A stretch of DNA of 64,000 nt from Bacteroidales bacterium (GTDB taxonomy: Bacteria; Bacteroidota; Bacteroidia; Bacteroidales; Rikenellaceae): assembly GCA_910575495.1 (NCBI GenBank), contig CAJTFS010000008.1:16253-80252 (forward strand). The letters are read 5' to 3'. Under the pieces are notes generated by a model. That model was not told the origin of the DNA and made no database searches. It saw only the letters and a list, made by a program, of their open reading frames with translations. The position numbers and the translations under genes are program-made. This document shows positions 55,551-63,726 of the stretch, one piece after another; position 1 is the stretch's first letter; each line of letters begins with the position of its first letter.

Positions 55551-57026
55551 ATGCTGAAAAAACTCGCACTTCTGTTCCCGCTCTGCGCCCTGACGCTCTC
55601 CACGTCCCCGGCACAGACCATCCGCAGCTTCGTCACCCGCCCCGACCGTTCGGCGCTCTTCGCCGAGCAGGAGCAGGCGGTCGAATTCGCCGACCGGCGC
55701 AACGAACGCGCACCCTACATCGTCGTCGACCCGCGCCAGAGCTACCAGCGCATCGACGGCTTCGGCTTCGCCCTCACGGGCGGCAGCGCCGAACACCTTA
55801 TAAAGATGTCGCCCAAGGCCCGGCAGGCGCTGCTCAAGCAGCTTTTCGACCCGCACAAGGGCATCGGCATCAGCTGCATCCGACTCACGCTGGGCGCTTC
55901 GGACCTCAACAGCTTCGTATTCTCCTACGACGACATGCCCGACGGCGAGGAGGATTTCGCCCTCGAGCACTTCTCGCTGGCGCAGGACCTCAAGGACGTG
56001 ATCCCCGTCATGCACGAAATCCTGGCTATCAACCCCGACATCCGGATCCTCTCCTCGCCCTGGTCGGCACCGGCCTGGATGAAGGAGTCGAAGAACGTGC
56101 GCGGCGGCAAGCTCCGCAAGGAGTGCTACGGCGTCTATGCCGACTACTTCGTGCGCTACATAGAGGCGATGCGCGGGCACGGAATCGAAATCGAGGCCGT
56201 GACCATCCAGAACGAACCGCTCAACTCGCGCAACACGCCGAGCATGCCGTGGTCGGCCGCCGACCAGATCGACTTCGTGAAGAACCACCTGGGGCCCAAG
56301 TTCCGCGCAGCGAACCTCCCGACCGGCATCATCGTCTTCGACCACAACTGCGACCGCCCCGACTATGCGCTGGAGATCTACGACGATCCCGAAGCGGCGC
56401 AGTATGTTCTCGGTGCCGCCTACCACCACTACCGCGGCGATCTGAGCGCCATGAGCTACGTCCACGAAGCGCGCCCCGACAAGGAGATCTACTTCACCGA
56501 GCAGATGACCACCGAACGCCCGGGCTCGCCGCGCATCGACATCGCACCGGCCGTCGGGCGGCTCATCGTCGGCATCACGCGCAACTGGAGCCGCAACGTG
56601 GTGCTCTGGAACCTCGCGGCCGACCCCGACAACGACCCGCACACCGACAACGGCGGCTGCTCGATGTGTCAGGGCGCCGTGACCATCGACGGCAACGAAT
56701 CCTCGTTCAACCTGGCCTACTACGTCGTCGCCCACGCCTCGAAGTTCGTGCGTCCGGGCTCCGTGCGCATCGCCTCGACCGCTCCCGGCGACCGCAGCAT
56801 GCAGCTCTGCGAAGACGAACAGCGCCCGGGAGTCTTCCGCGCCAACGTGGTGGCGCATACCGACGTGCCGGCCAACGTAGCTTTCCGCACGCCCGACGGG
56901 CGCATCGTGCTGGTCGTGTCGAACGACTCCTGGTCGCGCCGCACGGTCAACATCCAGTATGAAGGGCGCTTCGCAACGCTCGATCTCGAACCCGGAGCAA
57001 CGGCCACCTACGTATGGGAAAAGTAG
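55551..57026 (+). CDS. GH30-family beta-glycosidase
   Basis: A 491-residue exported enzyme with signal peptide ending SPAQ (residue 22). The GH30 pattern is clear: QRIDGFGFALTGGSAEHL near residue 65, ILSSPWSAPAWMK, acid/base Glu222 in TIQNEPLNS and nucleophile Glu317 in YFTEQM. A beta-sandwich completes the C-terminus. Family members cleave beta-glucosyl, beta-1,6-glucan or xylosyl links. Here it may remove glucosyl units from glucomannan; this is inference. The next gene follows after 79 bases. Confidence 0.88.
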   Translation: MLKKLALLFPLCALTLSTSPAQTIRSFVTRPDRSALFAEQEQAVEFADRRNERAPYIVVDPRQSYQRIDGFGFALTGGSAEHLIKMSPKARQALLKQLFDPHKGIGISCIRLTLGASDLNSFVFSYDDMPDGEEDFALEHFSLAQDLKDVIPVMHEILAINPDIRILSSPWSAPAWMKESKNVRGGKLRKECYGVYADYFVRYIEAMRGHGIEIEAVTIQNEPLNSRNTPSMPWSAADQIDFVKNHLGPKFRAANLPTGIIVFDHNCDRPDYALEIYDDPEAAQYVLGAAYHHYRGDLSAMSYVHEARPDKEIYFTEQMTTERPGSPRIDIAPAVGRLIVGITRNWSRNVVLWNLAADPDNDPHTDNGGCSMCQGAVTIDGNESSFNLAYYVVAHASKFVRPGSVRIASTAPGDRSMQLCEDEQRPGVFRANVVAHTDVPANVAFRTPDGRIVLVVSNDSWSRRTVNIQYEGRFATLDLEPGATATYVWEK

Positions 57027-57105
57027 CCCGATTCCTGCCGCCAACTATGCTCGCCGTACATCCGGCCGAACCCGCTTCAACGACCAACCCATAAAACCAA
57101 CCGAC

Positions 57106-58242
57106 ATGAAACGCATCCTGATCTGTACCCTGCTGCTCACGCTCTGCACCGGCACCGCCCCGGCGGCCGGCAAGCGGATGAAAGCACCTCAAAAAACGAC
57201 CCTGAAGATGGTCGACCCCGACGCCACGCCCGAAACCAAGGCCCTCTACGCCAATCTTTGGTGCATGGGTTACGAAGGCGTGATGTTCGGACACCACGAC
57301 TACCCCTCCTACGGCATCGGCTGGCGGGGCGACGCCGGCCGCTCCGACGTCAAGGACCTCGTCGGCTCGCACCCGGCCGTCTACAGCCTCGACATGGCGG
57401 GCATCGACGACCGCAAGATACAACTCGTCCGCGAGGCCCGCGAGCGCGGCGGCGTCTGCATGCTGGTCTGGCACCAGAGCAACCCGCTGACCGAGGGCCC
57501 CGGCACGAAATATCCCGTCGGCACGGCCTGGGACAACACCAAGGTCGTCGACCGCATCCTGACCGAGGGTTCGGAGATGAACATCAAGTACAAGGCCCGG
57601 CTGGACAAGGTGGCCGAAGCCTTCCGCAAGATGGTCGACAAGCAGGGCCGCCCGATTCCGGTGATCTTCCGCCCGCTGCACGAGCACACGCAGACCTGGA
57701 ACTGGTGGGGCCGTTCGGCCACGACGCACGAAGAGTTCGTGGCCTTCTGGCGATTCATCGTCAGCTACCTGCGCGACACCAAGGAGATACACAACGTCAT
57801 CTACGCCATATCGCCTCAGATGGACGCCCTCTACGACGATCCCGTGGGCCGCATTCTCTTCCGCTGGCCGGGCGACGAATGGGTCGACTTCGTGGGCATG
57901 GACTGCTACCACGGCCTCAACACCCGGGCCTTCGTTGCGAACGTCGAAGCGATGAGCGAAGTGCACCGGCGCGTGCACAAGCCCGTCGGCGTCACGGAAA
58001 CCGGCCTGGAGAACGACCACAAGGCCGACTACTGGACGGAAGACGTGCTGCCGGCCCTGCGCAACCAGCCCTGCGCGATGGTCGTGGCCTGGCGCAACGA
58101 CAACCCGCGGCACGCCTACGGCCCCTACCCCTCCGACTCGACGGCCGACAACTTCAGGCGCTTCTTCGACGACCCGTGGACGCGCTTCGAGTGCGATCTG
58201 CCCGACATGTACACGATGCCCCGGAACGTCACCGTCAAATAA
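57106..58242 (+). CDS. GH26 beta-mannanase
   Basis: A 378-residue exported enzyme from ATG 57106 with a signal peptide ending near APAAG. The GH26 catalytic residues are Glu193 in FRPLHEHTQTWNWWG and Glu298 in VTETGLE. It shares long identical blocks with the GH26 at 50108-51466, for example RWPGDEWVDF.GMDCYHGLN, so the two are recent paralogs. This copy lacks the lipid anchor and linker and is probably periplasmic. Confidence 0.9.
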   Translation: MKRILICTLLLTLCTGTAPAAGKRMKAPQKTTLKMVDPDATPETKALYANLWCMGYEGVMFGHHDYPSYGIGWRGDAGRSDVKDLVGSHPAVYSLDMAGIDDRKIQLVREARERGGVCMLVWHQSNPLTEGPGTKYPVGTAWDNTKVVDRILTEGSEMNIKYKARLDKVAEAFRKMVDKQGRPIPVIFRPLHEHTQTWNWWGRSATTHEEFVAFWRFIVSYLRDTKEIHNVIYAISPQMDALYDDPVGRILFRWPGDEWVDFVGMDCYHGLNTRAFVANVEAMSEVHRRVHKPVGVTETGLENDHKADYWTEDVLPALRNQPCAMVVAWRNDNPRHAYGPYPSDSTADNFRRFFDDPWTRFECDLPDMYTMPRNVTVK

Positions 58243-58252
58243 GCGCCCGACC

Positions 58253-59392
58253 ATGAAACCCATCCTCGCGATCCTCTGTGCGGCCGCCCTGCTCGGCGGC
58301 TGCACCGCCGCCCCGAAAAACATCGCTCCCGTCAACCCCGACGCTTCGCCCGAGGCGCGGCAGCTGCTCGAATTCCTCTACTCGGTCCGCGGCCGATATA
58401 CGCTGGCTGGCCAGCACAACTTCATCAGCGAACCGCCCCGCTACGACAGCGTGGTCCATGCCATGACGGGCAAACACCCCGTCGTGTGGGGCAGCGACTT
58501 CAGCTTCAACGCCCTGGGCGACAACATCCGCGACTTCCACCACTGCGGTCCGATGAACATCACCTCGCCGTGGGGCGAATGCCGCACGACAGGCCGCACG
58601 ACCGGGGAGCTGCGCCAGAGCCTTGTCGACGAAATCAAGCGCCGCCACGCCGAGGGACGCATCATCACCCTCATGTGGCACTGCTGTTTCCCGACCGAGT
58701 GCAACGACTGCAACGGCAACTCGATCTGGACGTGGGCCGAGAAGCTGCCCCCGCAATACGTATGGGACGAACTGACCGCCGACGGCACACAGCTGAACAA
58801 GCTGTGGAAGAAGCAGATGGACACGGTGATCCCCTACCTCAGACAGTTGCAGGAGGCGCGCATTCCCGTGCTGTGGCGCCCCTACCACGAGATGAACGGC
58901 GTGTGGTTCTGGTGGTGCAACAAGCCCGGCGAGGAGGGATTCGCCAAGCTGTGGCGCATGACCTACGACTACTTCACCCGTGTGCACAAGCTCGACAACC
59001 TGCTCTGGGTGTGGAACACCAATGCCCCGCGCGACATTCCGGGCGACGAGGCGGGCCCCTATGCCGACTACTTCCCCGGCCTCGAATATGTCGACGTGCT
59101 GGCCGCCGACGTCTACAAGCGCGACTACCGGCAGTCGCACCACGACGAGCTGAAAGCGCTGGCCGGCGGCAAGCTCATCGCCCTGGGCGAAGTGGGCCAG
59201 CTGCCCGATCCGGAGGCCTACCGCAACCAGCCCGACTGGTCGTGGTTCATGGTGTGGGGCTACTTCATCAACAGCCAGCAGAGCGGCGACCTCGACTCGG
59301 CGACGGCCGTGCGGCGCATCTACGACGACCCGCGCACGCTGACGCTCGACAAGATCGATTTCAGCGGCGGCACCTACAAACTGAAGAAGTAG
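58253..59392 (+). CDS. GH26 mannanase-type lipoprotein
   Basis: A 379-residue lipoprotein (Cys17 in LLGGCTAAP) with a GH26 barrel. The acid/base is Glu213 in WRPYHEMNGVWFWW and the nucleophile Glu313 in ALGEVGQLP. It has extra cysteines in the WHCCFPTECNDCNG loop and is much more distant from the other GH26 modules, so its linkage specificity (endo-mannanase or mannobiohydrolase) may differ. It is the last gene of the plus-strand block, followed by a terminator. Confidence 0.88.
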   Translation: MKPILAILCAAALLGGCTAAPKNIAPVNPDASPEARQLLEFLYSVRGRYTLAGQHNFISEPPRYDSVVHAMTGKHPVVWGSDFSFNALGDNIRDFHHCGPMNITSPWGECRTTGRTTGELRQSLVDEIKRRHAEGRIITLMWHCCFPTECNDCNGNSIWTWAEKLPPQYVWDELTADGTQLNKLWKKQMDTVIPYLRQLQEARIPVLWRPYHEMNGVWFWWCNKPGEEGFAKLWRMTYDYFTRVHKLDNLLWVWNTNAPRDIPGDEAGPYADYFPGLEYVDVLAADVYKRDYRQSHHDELKALAGGKLIALGEVGQLPDPEAYRNQPDWSWFMVWGYFINSQQSGDLDSATAVRRIYDDPRTLTLDKIDFSGGTYKLKK

Positions 59393-59417
59393 ACACGGCC
59401 CATACCTGCCAACAAGA

Positions 59418-59450
59418 AGACCGCAGCTCCGACAAGGGCTGCGGTCTCTC
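59418..59450 (+). terminator. Terminator after the GH26 lipoprotein
   Basis: AGACCGCAGC (59418-59427) pairs with GCTGCGGTCT (59438-59447), followed by a CT/T-rich tail. It lies between converging genes. Confidence 0.82.
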
Positions 59451-59471
59451 TCTTTCGCGGCCGGCAGAGGC

Positions 59472-60473
59472 CTATCCGATCGACAGACGCGTTATTTCGT
59501 CGAGCTCCTCGTCGGCAAAGCGGGTGTTTTCGAGCGCCCGCAGGTTGTCGGCGATCTGCTCCGTGGAGCTGGCGCCGATGATGACCGACGAGACGCGCTC
59601 GTCGCGCAGCAGCCACGCCAGCGACATCTCCGCAAGCGTCTGACCGCGGCGGCGGGCCACGGCGTCGAGTCCCCGGATGCGGCCCAGCACCTCGTCGGTC
59701 AGCGCCTCGCGCTGAAGCGCGCCGCCCGTGGCGATGCGCGAACCGGCCGGAACGCCGTTGAGATAACGGTTCGTCAGCAACCCCTGGGCCAGCGGCGAAA
59801 AGGCGATGAAGCCCGACCCGGCATCGGCCGAGAGCTGCAACACGCCCGAACGCTCGGGTTCGCGGTCGAAAAGGTTGTAGCGGTCCTGGAACAGCAGGCA
59901 GGGCACGTCGCGCTCAGCCAGATAACCGTAGGCAAAGCGCGCCGCTTCGAGCGGATAGCGCGAGATGCCGACGTAGAGCGCCTTGCCCCGGCGGACGATG
60001 TCGACGAGCGCCTGCAAGGTCTCCTCGAGCGGCGTATCAGGATCGTAACGGTGGGAATAAAACAGGTCGACGTAGTCGAGCTTCATGCGGCGCAGGCTCT
60101 GGTCGAGGCTGGCCATCAGATATTTGCGCGAACCCCAGTTGCCATAGGGGCCGGGCCACATGTCGTAGCCTGCTTTCGAGGAGATGAACAGCTCGTCGCG
60201 ATAGGGACGGAACGACCGCTCCATGAGCAGCCCCATGTTCTCCTCGGCCGCACCGTAGACCGGTCCGTAGTTGTTGGCCAGATCGAAATGGGTGATGCCG
60301 CGGTCGAAGGCGTAGTGGGCCATCTCCCGGATGCGGGCGAAAGGCTGCTCGCTGCCGAAGTTGTGCCACATGCCCAGCGAGAGAGGCGGCAGCAGCACGC
60401 CGCTGCGGCCCGCCCGGCGGTAGGAGGTCGACTCGTAGCGGTCGGGAGCGGGAGAATATGGAGGCTGAATCAT
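59472..60473 (-). CDS. Aldo/keto reductase (YghZ/Kv-beta-like)
   Basis: A 333-residue cytoplasmic NADPH-dependent oxidoreductase. The catalytic tetrad region is visible: Asp and Tyr in HFDLANNYG, Lys in FISSKAGYDM and His in DLFYSHRYD. The C-terminal SSVIIGASSTEQIADNL motif binds the nucleotide phosphate. It is closest in pattern to L-glyceraldehyde-3-phosphate reductase-like AKRs (AKR14). ATG 60473 is chosen because the upstream frame lacks family similarity. It converges with the mannan block and is probably unrelated to it. Confidence 0.88.
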   Translation of the reverse strand: MIQPPYSPAPDRYESTSYRRAGRSGVLLPPLSLGMWHNFGSEQPFARIREMAHYAFDRGITHFDLANNYGPVYGAAEENMGLLMERSFRPYRDELFISSKAGYDMWPGPYGNWGSRKYLMASLDQSLRRMKLDYVDLFYSHRYDPDTPLEETLQALVDIVRRGKALYVGISRYPLEAARFAYGYLAERDVPCLLFQDRYNLFDREPERSGVLQLSADAGSGFIAFSPLAQGLLTNRYLNGVPAGSRIATGGALQREALTDEVLGRIRGLDAVARRRGQTLAEMSLAWLLRDERVSSVIIGASSTEQIADNLRALENTRFADEELDEITRLSIG

Positions 60474-60614
60474 AACGAAAATATTGTATGCGTGAATGTT
60501 GCGGCCGGATCGGAAGTCATGCGCAAACCCCGGAACCCGGAGTGCGCCGGGCGGGTTGCACACGGTCGGTCCGGCAAAAGGAATGCTGCGGCCGACCCGA
60601 ACCCTGCCGCAAGA

Positions 60615-60622
60615 CAAAGATA
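60615..60622 (-). promoter_or_regulatory. -7 box upstream of the aldo/keto reductase
   Basis: The minus strand reads TATCTTTG, a perfect TAnnTTTG match about 140 bases before the start, just past the terminator of the preceding unit. Confidence 0.5.
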
Positions 60623-60635
60623 CCGATTTTAAATG

Positions 60636-60664
60636 AAAAAAGCGGCCCGCAAGCCGCTCTTTTC
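60636..60664 (-). terminator. Terminator of the CMD-cupin unit
   Basis: On the minus strand an AGCGGC/GCCGCT stem (60641-60646 with 60653-60658) is extended by A/T pairs with one mismatch and is followed by a T-run. It ends the leftward unit from 61821. Confidence 0.75.
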
Positions 60665-60694
60665 AACCGTTTCGGGAAAGGATTTTCCCGGTGC

Positions 60695-60985
60695 TCACTC
60701 CTTGGAGGATTGCTGCGAAAGAAGGACCTGCCGGTATTCGTTCCACATCGGCTCGATGCCGCAGTCGTCCGGCACCCCGGCGGCAGCACCACGATGGACA
60801 GCGCGAGCACCCGGCTCGCGGAACGCATAACAACGAATTTACAGCATTGTTGGGACGACAAGGTATATAATCGTGTAGGAATATTCGTAGTTCTCGCCGT
60901 TGAGATAGTCCGCGGCCACGAACGACACAGCGAAGAATCCGACGCAGACCGGCCGCCACGAAAATCGGAACCGGCGGCCCGCCAT
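60695..60985 (-). pseudogene. Frameshifted small membrane protein gene
   Basis: Starting 5 bases after the CMD-cupin stop, the minus strand encodes MAGRRFRFSWRPVCVGFF and a first hydrophobic stretch ending YTIIYLVVPTML, then a stop. In a second frame follows a second hydrophobic stretch (SRVLALSIVVLP), and in a third frame a plausible C-terminus (DDCGIEPMWNEYRQVLLSQQ) before TGA at 60695. The pieces line up as one protein of about 95 residues with two membrane segments and two frameshifts. It could be a real pseudogene or an effect of sequencing errors. Confidence 0.45.
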
Positions 60986-60990
60986 CCTGT

Positions 60991-61821
60991 CTACTCGCGG
61001 CAACAAGAGCCGCCGAGCCGGTCGTACGCTTCGTCCGTCACCGGTTCGAGCCACTCGGTCGAACATGCCTCGCCCGCCACTTCGAACGCCAGGTGCGCGA
61101 ACCAGCTGTCGGCAGCGGCCCCGTGCCAGTGCTTCACGTTGGCGGGGATATGAATGACCGTACCGGGCAGAATCGCCTGCGCAGGCTTGCCCTCCTCCTG
61201 GTACCAGCCCCGGCCGGCCACGCCGACGAGCATCTGTCCGCCGCCTTTCGCCGCCTTGTGGATATGCCAGTTGTTGCGGCAGCGCGGCTCGAACGTCACG
61301 TTGGCGATGGCCACCTGCTCGCGCGAAACCGGCGCAAGATAGCTGTTGCCCGTAAAATACTGCGCATAAGCCGTGTTGGGCTCACCGATGGGGAATATCA
61401 TCTCGCGCTGAAAGGCCGCCTTGGCATCCCCGGTGTCCGAATCGTCGGCCCACACTTCCTTGGCCAGGCGGAACGCCGCCCAGGCATTGGGCCAGCCCGC
61501 ATAGAAAGCCATGTGGGTGAGCATCTCCGAAATCTCGGTCCGCGTCACGCCGTTGGTCTTGGCGAATTGCAGGTGGTGACCGAGCGACGAATCGACGATC
61601 CCCTTGCCCACCAGCGTTGCCACCGTAATCATGCTCCGTTCGCGGGGACCCAGCCCCGGACGGTTCCACACTTCGCCGAAAAGCTCGTCGTCGTTGAGTT
61701 GTGCGAATTTCGGTGCGAATTCGCCGAGCTGGTCGCGCCCGGCCGTCTGTACGATTTTTTCCTGTGCCATAACATGCAACGTCAGAACGCTCGACAGCGT
61801 AAGTAACAGTATTTTCTTCAT
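60991..61821 (-). CDS. Exported carboxymuconolactone-decarboxylase-cupin fusion
   Basis: A 276-residue protein with signal peptide (MKKILLLTLSSVLTLHVMAQ). Residues about 25-125 form an AhpD/CMD-like domain (FGEVWNRPGLGPRERSMITVATLVGKG; HHLQFAKTNGVTRTEISE). Residues about 160-255 form a cupin (FEPRCRNNWHIHKAAKGGGQ; HIPANVKHWHGAA) with His metal ligands. The typical CMD CxxC is not seen, so peroxidase activity is doubtful. The exact reaction is unknown. A TAACTTTG box lies upstream. Confidence 0.85.
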   Translation of the reverse strand: MKKILLLTLSSVLTLHVMAQEKIVQTAGRDQLGEFAPKFAQLNDDELFGEVWNRPGLGPRERSMITVATLVGKGIVDSSLGHHLQFAKTNGVTRTEISEMLTHMAFYAGWPNAWAAFRLAKEVWADDSDTGDAKAAFQREMIFPIGEPNTAYAQYFTGNSYLAPVSREQVAIANVTFEPRCRNNWHIHKAAKGGGQMLVGVAGRGWYQEEGKPAQAILPGTVIHIPANVKHWHGAAADSWFAHLAFEVAGEACSTEWLEPVTDEAYDRLGGSCCRE

Positions 61822-61876
61822 CGTGTCCGTTTTCCGCCTGCGGCCCGCAGCCTTTTTCTTCCCGCCGCAGGTTCCG

Positions 61877-61884
61877 CAAAGTTA
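61877..61884 (-). promoter_or_regulatory. -7 box of the CMD-cupin gene
   Basis: The minus strand reads TAACTTTG, a perfect TAnnTTTG match 56 bases before the start codon. No -33 TTTG is obvious at the standard distance. Confidence 0.5.
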
Positions 61885-62257
61885 GCGCCTTTTGCAAGAG
61901 CCGACGTAACCAGAACCCCGTTGTTCGTATCCATTTTACGGTTTCCCGCCCCCGCGAACCGCACTTCGCACCGCCACGCCTCCTTCCACCGACAGCCGCC
62001 GGGCCGTACCTTTGCCCGTGAGGCCGCATCTCCCGACCCGAAGACCCGCCCGGCCGGGCGGCAGCATGCGTCCGAGCCGCGCCACTTTTTTTTGATTGCA
62101 GATATGGAAAAGAAAAACAACAATCCGCTGCGGAGCTCCAGACGCTCCGCCCTGAAGAACCGCATCGCAAACGCCGGACACCCAGTCGGCCGACAGAACA
62201 CACAAATTCCTCACCGGTAAATCAGCAGCCGGACACCAACCCGAACAAATCTCGCAC
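61885..62257. other. Intergenic region upstream of the recombinase
   Basis: No gene is firmly supported. TACCTTTG at 62007-62014 (plus strand) is a perfect -7 box and may start the recombinase transcript, leaving a 240-base leader. The leader contains a 38-codon ORF (62104-62220, MEKKNNNPLRSSRR) without a recognised domain or a clear sign of translation. Confidence 0.5.
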
Positions 62258-63454
62258 ATGGCAACAGTCAGAATCAAATACCGGCCCTCCATCCGCACAG
62301 GCAAGGAGGGAACCGTCTACTACCGGATCACTCACAAGCAAACGATTCGTCAGATAACGACCCCCTACCGCATCTTCAGGGAGGAATGGGATGCGCAAAA
62401 ATCGGAGGTGGCGCTCGCCTGCGGCGGCAGGGAGCTGTTTCTCCGCACCGTCCGCGAGCATACGGCCCGGGATGCCGAACGTCTCCGCACCATCATCGGC
62501 CGGCTGGAAACCGCCGGATGCGCATTCACGGCGGACGACATCGTGGACCGTTTCCTCGCACCTGCGCACGAAGGCTCCTTCGTCCGTTTTATGGAGGAAC
62601 TCGTCGCCCGGCTGCAACACCTGGGTAAAATCCGCACCTCGGAGACCTATGCGGCAGCCGCGGAGAGTTTCATGCGGTTCAGAGGCGGCCGCGACCTCCT
62701 TCTGAACGAAATCGACTCCGACCTGATGGTGGAATACCAAACCTATCTCAGGCAGCGGGGTCTCGCCATGAACACCGTCTCTTTCTACAACCGCATCCTC
62801 CGCGCGGCCTATAACCGCGCCGTGGAAAAAGGGCTTGCCGAGCAGCGCCATCCGTTCCGGCACGTCTATACGGGCGTCGACAAGACCGTCAAGCGGGCCA
62901 TTCCGCTCCAGGCCATCAGACGCATCAAGAACCTCGACCTCTCCGCCAGACCGTCGCTGGAATTCGCCCGGGACATGTTCCTCTTTTCGTTCTACACGCG
63001 CGGCATGTCGTTCATCGACATGGCCCATCTGCGGAAACAGGACCTCCGCAACGGCATCCTCTCCTACCGCCGCCGCAAGACCGGACAGCAACTCTTCATC
63101 AAGTGGGAGCAGTGCATGCAGGAGATCGCCGGCAAACACGCGGCCAAGGGTTCCGACCGGCTGCTGGCCATCATCCGGACTCCCGACAACGCCCTGCGGC
63201 AATACCGCAATGCGCTGCGCCTGGTCAACAACAAACTGAAAACGATTTCGGCCATGGCGGGGTTGCAGACCAACCTCACGATGTACGTCAGCCGGCATTC
63301 GTGGGCCAGCATCGCCAGAAGCAAGCATGTACCTCTTTCGGTCATCAGCGAGGGGATGGGCCACGACTCCGAGACGACCACGCAAATCTACCTGGCCTCC
63401 CTGGACAACTCCCTGATAGACAGAGCGAACAGTATGATACTGAAAAATTTGTAG
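62258..63454 (+). CDS. Tyrosine site-specific recombinase
   Basis: A 398-residue integrase-family recombinase of the Bacteroidales type. An N-terminal arm-binding domain (MATVRIKYRP to about 95) and SAM-like core-binding domain (about 105-205) precede the catalytic domain. The active-site set is complete: Arg248 (FYTRGMSFIDMAHL), Lys274, His347 and Arg354 (SRHSWASIARS), His369 (GMGHDSETTT) and nucleophile Tyr378. It lies directly upstream of the 63479-63749 inverted-repeat cassette, so it is the natural candidate for the enzyme that flips it. Integration of a mobile element is an alternative role. Confidence 0.93.
   Translation: MATVRIKYRPSIRTGKEGTVYYRITHKQTIRQITTPYRIFREEWDAQKSEVALACGGRELFLRTVREHTARDAERLRTIIGRLETAGCAFTADDIVDRFLAPAHEGSFVRFMEELVARLQHLGKIRTSETYAAAAESFMRFRGGRDLLLNEIDSDLMVEYQTYLRQRGLAMNTVSFYNRILRAAYNRAVEKGLAEQRHPFRHVYTGVDKTVKRAIPLQAIRRIKNLDLSARPSLEFARDMFLFSFYTRGMSFIDMAHLRKQDLRNGILSYRRRKTGQQLFIKWEQCMQEIAGKHAAKGSDRLLAIIRTPDNALRQYRNALRLVNNKLKTISAMAGLQTNLTMYVSRHSWASIARSKHVPLSVISEGMGHDSETTTQIYLASLDNSLIDRANSMILKNL
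63267..63365 (+). repeat. 99-bp direct repeat, copy inside the recombinase gene
   Basis: These 99 bases, encoding recombinase residues about 337-369 including His347, Arg354 and His369, are repeated without mismatch at 63902-64000. Confidence 0.95.
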
Positions 63455-63478
63455 ACGAAAGACGACCCGCAGCCTCCT

Positions 63479-63497
63479 CTCTTACCAAAAGAGGGAT
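63479..63497 (+). repeat. Recombination-site copy 1 (direct, one mismatch)
   Basis: CTCTTACCAAAAGAGGGAT differs at one base from the first 19 bases of the left inverted repeat at 63563. It lies 25 bases after the recombinase stop, in the same orientation as site 2. Confidence 0.8.
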
Positions 63498-63506
63498 CGG
63501 ATTGCA

Positions 63507-63538
63507 CAAATATATGCAAAATGTTCCTGATCTGCAAA
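63507..63538 (-). promoter_or_regulatory. Leftward consensus promoter inside the cassette
   Basis: On the minus strand TTTG (63535-63538) and TATATTTG (63507-63514) are 20 bases apart, a perfect Bacteroidetes promoter. As oriented it faces the 3' end of the recombinase gene. Inversion between sites 1 and 3 would point it at the downstream ORF. Confidence 0.7.
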
Positions 63539-63562
63539 AATAATATCGGCAAGACACATCGG

Positions 63563-63585
63563 CTCTTACCAAGAGAGGGATTGAA
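63563..63585 (+). repeat. Left inverted repeat (site 2)
   Basis: A 23-bp element, CTCTTACCAAGAGAGGGAT plus TTGA-type end, perfectly complementary to 63727-63749. It contains an internal CTCTT-ACC-AAGAG dyad, as expected for a recombinase core site. Confidence 0.92.
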
Positions 63586-63657
63586 AATGAAACGGGCCGG
63601 GAATCAGGATTTTGATATGCAACGAACGGTCGTTTTGCTAAACGATTCGGTGCTTTT

Positions 63658-63681
63658 CGATGCAAAATATGGTTTGCATCG
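63658..63681. promoter_or_regulatory. 9-bp palindrome inside the invertible segment
   Basis: CGATGCAAA (63658-63666) and TTTGCATCG (63673-63681) are perfect complements around ATATGG. The palindrome ends 11 bases upstream of the -33 element, so it is a possible operator. Confidence 0.5.
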
Positions 63682-63692
63682 GTGAAAAATAC

Positions 63693-63721
63693 TTGAATCC
63701 GGAATATTTTACATACATTTG
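63693..63721 (+). promoter_or_regulatory. Rightward promoter of the invertible segment
   Basis: TTG at 63693-63695 and TACATTTG at 63714-63721 are 18 bases apart. The -7 box ends 5 bases before the right inverted repeat, so transcription would start within or just after the repeat and read into the ATG at 63823. Confidence 0.75.
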
Positions 63722-63726
63722 TATGA

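Larger units (their letters stand above)
63586..63726. other. Putative invertible segment
   Basis: A 141-bp non-coding segment bounded by the 23-bp inverted repeats. It is AT-richer than its neighbours and carries a rightward consensus promoter (63693-63721) and a 9-bp palindrome (63658-63681). The arrangement is that of an invertible promoter; here the promoter points to the ORF at 63823 (ON-like orientation). Confidence 0.8.

Noticed and set aside
62104..62220. 38-codon ORF upstream of the recombinase
   Set aside because: No recognisable domain, no nearby -7 box at the right distance and ordinary chance length. It is kept only as a note in the intergenic entry.
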